Of a stretch of DNA of 7,563 nucleotides, positions 6,355 through 7,563 are shown piece by piece. Source of the DNA: Spirosomataceae bacterium. GTDB lineage: Bacteria > Bacteroidota > Bacteroidia > Cytophagales > Spirosomataceae. The position numbers were made by a program, and so were the translations under genes. Within the stretch, counting starts at the first letter, position 1. Each line of letters starts with the position of its first letter. Location of the stretch: positions 1 through 7,563 of the forward strand of contig JALOLW010000190.1 of the NCBI GenBank assembly GCA_025455795.1, in the 5' to 3' direction. Under the pieces are notes generated by a model, which ran no database searches, was not told where the DNA came from, and saw only the letters and a program-made list of their open reading frames with translations.

Positions 6355-7356
6355 TTATTTATTTTCGTTACTTTTTTGCTCACTTATTTTGGTAATTATT
6401 TTCTCGGTTAATAACCTAAAATCAGAATAAGCACTCTTTACAGCCCCTAAATGAGCTCCAATAGCACCATCAGAGGGTTTCAATAAAAATATCGGTTTTC
6501 TTATCTCCATCGCCATCGGTATGAGGCTATGAAAATGTTTGAGAAGGGCGAGACAGTTTTTGTCAGATTCGACGGAAATATCGTTCAATAGCTCTTCTTT
6601 AAGGACTGCTTCCATAAATACCCGTGGAATTCTATTAGCCCATTTAAGGTGCGATTTGACGGGACGACTTTCTTTGATTCCATGCTGCATAATAACGTAA
6701 CCCAGTGGCTCAATGGCAGCATCGGGGAGTTTCAAATCAGCGTCTGGATTTTCAATTTTTCTTCTGTCCCACTCCTTTCTCCATTTTTCTATTCTACTGC
6801 CCAGGTTCTTGAGGCCTTGTAATGAAAACAAATCTGCTGCCATTGGCACGATCACATAGTCAGCAGCAATTAATGTTGCTCTATTTATTGCGCCAAAATT
6901 GGGACCTATATCAATAATACAATAATCGGCATCCATCCTTTTTCCTGCCTCCTCTATAATTCTATAAAACGATGAGATAATTCGAAATGCTGCTTCATCA
7001 CCATCATTGCATTTTCCCCAATTTTCGCTAAGTTTATCTTCAAACATAGACAACTCAAGGTCGCCAGCTAACAGTCCAATTTTGCTATTGATCTCGTGAA
7101 TGGTAGCTGCCTTGATATCTCCAATGCCCTGATCCAGTGGTTTAATGGATGCCAAAATAGTAGGTCGTTCATTCTCATTTTCATAGACTTCACTCAGCTT
7201 TTCTTCGTCCAAAAACATTGACGTCAAATTAGCCTGTGGGTCTAAATCTACGGCCAAGCATTTATAGTCCAACTCGGCAAGCATATACGAAAAATGGTAA
7301 ACCAGGGTAGTTTTGCCCACTCCGCCTTTATTATTGAAGAATGCAATGGTTTTCAT
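6355..7356 (-). CDS. ParA/MinD-type ATPase, long orphan subtype
   Basis: The 333-residue protein opens with the deviant Walker A motif NKGGVGKTT (signature Lys10, catalytic Lys15). Next come the Walker A-prime segment VDLDPQANLT (Asp37) and a Walker B-like strand YCIIDIGPNFGAINRA (Asp149), then VIVPMAADLFSLQGLKNL. These define a ParA/Soj-type P-loop ATPase that would dimerise on ATP and probably bind DNA non-specifically. It is longer than ordinary Soj proteins (about 250-260 residues). The extra length lies mainly in a charged segment around 185-250 and in a C-terminal region with KPIFLLKPSDGAIGAHL. I recall this as a widespread stand-alone ParA subtype of unknown role. Its ATG overlaps the upstream gene's TGA (ATGA), so the two are translationally coupled. 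No ParB gene or parS-like palindrome is present. Sampled lines are about 40-47% GC, below most of the GH2 gene. It may serve a plasmid, integrative element, or defence/regulatory pair. Confidence 0.9.
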   Translation of the reverse strand: MKTIAFFNNKGGVGKTTLVYHFSYMLAELDYKCLAVDLDPQANLTSMFLDEEKLSEVYENENERPTILASIKPLDQGIGDIKAATIHEINSKIGLLAGDLELSMFEDKLSENWGKCNDGDEAAFRIISSFYRIIEEAGKRMDADYCIIDIGPNFGAINRATLIAADYVIVPMAADLFSLQGLKNLGSRIEKWRKEWDRRKIENPDADLKLPDAAIEPLGYVIMQHGIKESRPVKSHLKWANRIPRVFMEAVLKEELLNDISVESDKNCLALLKHFHSLIPMAMEIRKPIFLLKPSDGAIGAHLGAVKSAYSDFRLLTEKIITKISEQKSNENK

Positions 7357-7563
7357 CGTGTTTTTTTGTAAATAACAACCAAAAAGCTTGTGGGTTGGTC
7401 ATAGATAAATGATGGTGGTGGATTCCCATTTTTTATCAATGCGGCAGTGGCTCTTTGAACACCTAAATTAAATCTATTGACGTAGCCTAAATGGTAAGCT
7501 GCCTCAGCAATAGTTGGATTTCGGTAGTCATTTTCTTTCGGAAAATTTTCAGGGCGTGCTTTG
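7353..7563 (-). CDS. C-terminal end of RecG-like/HATPase_c_4 ATP-binding protein (partial)
   Basis: Only the last 69 residues and the TGA stop (7355-7353) are inside the window; the N-terminus lies beyond 7563. The visible part contains DYRNPTIAEAAYHLGYVNRF, then an amphipathic helix NLGVQRATAALIKNGNPPPS and a final strand FLVVIYKK. This pattern (RNP-IAEA--LGYVNRFG-G, then NGNP-P-F) is typical of the end of the GHKL-type ATP-binding domain in RecG-like proteins of COG2865. Those proteins usually carry an N-terminal AlbA_2/Schlafen-like DNA-binding domain, which cannot be seen here. The family is often annotated as a transcriptional regulator or ATP-dependent helicase, although it lacks the RecG motor. 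The four-base overlap with the ParA gene argues that the two products act together. Confidence 0.8.
   Translation of the reverse strand, partial: KARPENFPKENDYRNPTIAEAAYHLGYVNRFNLGVQRATAALIKNGNPPPSFIYDQPTSFLVVIYKKTR

Overview
The window looks like a piece of a Bacteroidota genome, probably a Cytophagales-type environmental bacterium. Three Sec-exported proteins end their signal peptides in A-Q, the starts lack Shine-Dalgarno sequences, and the genes are polysaccharide-degradation genes of the kind common in that phylum. This placement is an inference from gene style; no rRNA or marker gene is present. Every convincing gene is on the minus strand, so transcription runs from high to low coordinates.

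In transcription order: (1) 7563-7353, the C-terminal end of a RecG-like/HATPase_c_4 ATP-binding protein cut by the window edge. (2) 7356-6355, a long ParA/MinD-type ATPase whose start codon overlaps the previous stop (ATGA). (3) A 64-base gap, then 6290-2895, a secreted five-domain GH2 beta-galactosidase of the LacZ type with an unusual Lys/Ser/Arg-rich tail. (4) A 152-base gap holding a hairpin that overlaps the GH2 stop codon and a 21-bp imperfect palindrome of REP-like character. (5) 2742-1981, a secreted DUF1080 (PF06439, 3-keto-disaccharide hydrolase family) protein. (6) 1974-1282, an acetoacetate-decarboxylase-superfamily protein that starts at TTG only six bases after the DUF1080 stop and in the same frame. 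(7) A rho-independent terminator at 1174-1209. (8) 1068-1, a secreted BNR_4 seven-bladed-propeller protein resembling ulvan lyases (PL24/PL25), whose C-terminus lies beyond the window.

The central and left genes form a plausible carbohydrate-processing neighbourhood. A polysaccharide-lyase-like propeller, an exported beta-galactosidase and a keto-glycoside-processing enzyme would act outside the cytoplasm, and a cytoplasmic Schiff-base-type enzyme could act on a downstream product. No SusC/SusD pair, regulator or transporter is visible, so calling it a polysaccharide utilization locus is inference. The right-hand ParA/HATPase pair is a separate, lower-GC accessory module. It lacks any visible ParB or parS and may be a regulatory, defence or mobile-element system.

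The most interesting points are the tight DUF1080/ADC-like pairing with a substituted active-site residue, the basic tail on the GH2 enzyme, and the translationally coupled ATP-binding-protein/ParA pair. No RNA genes, CRISPR arrays or insertion sequences were seen.
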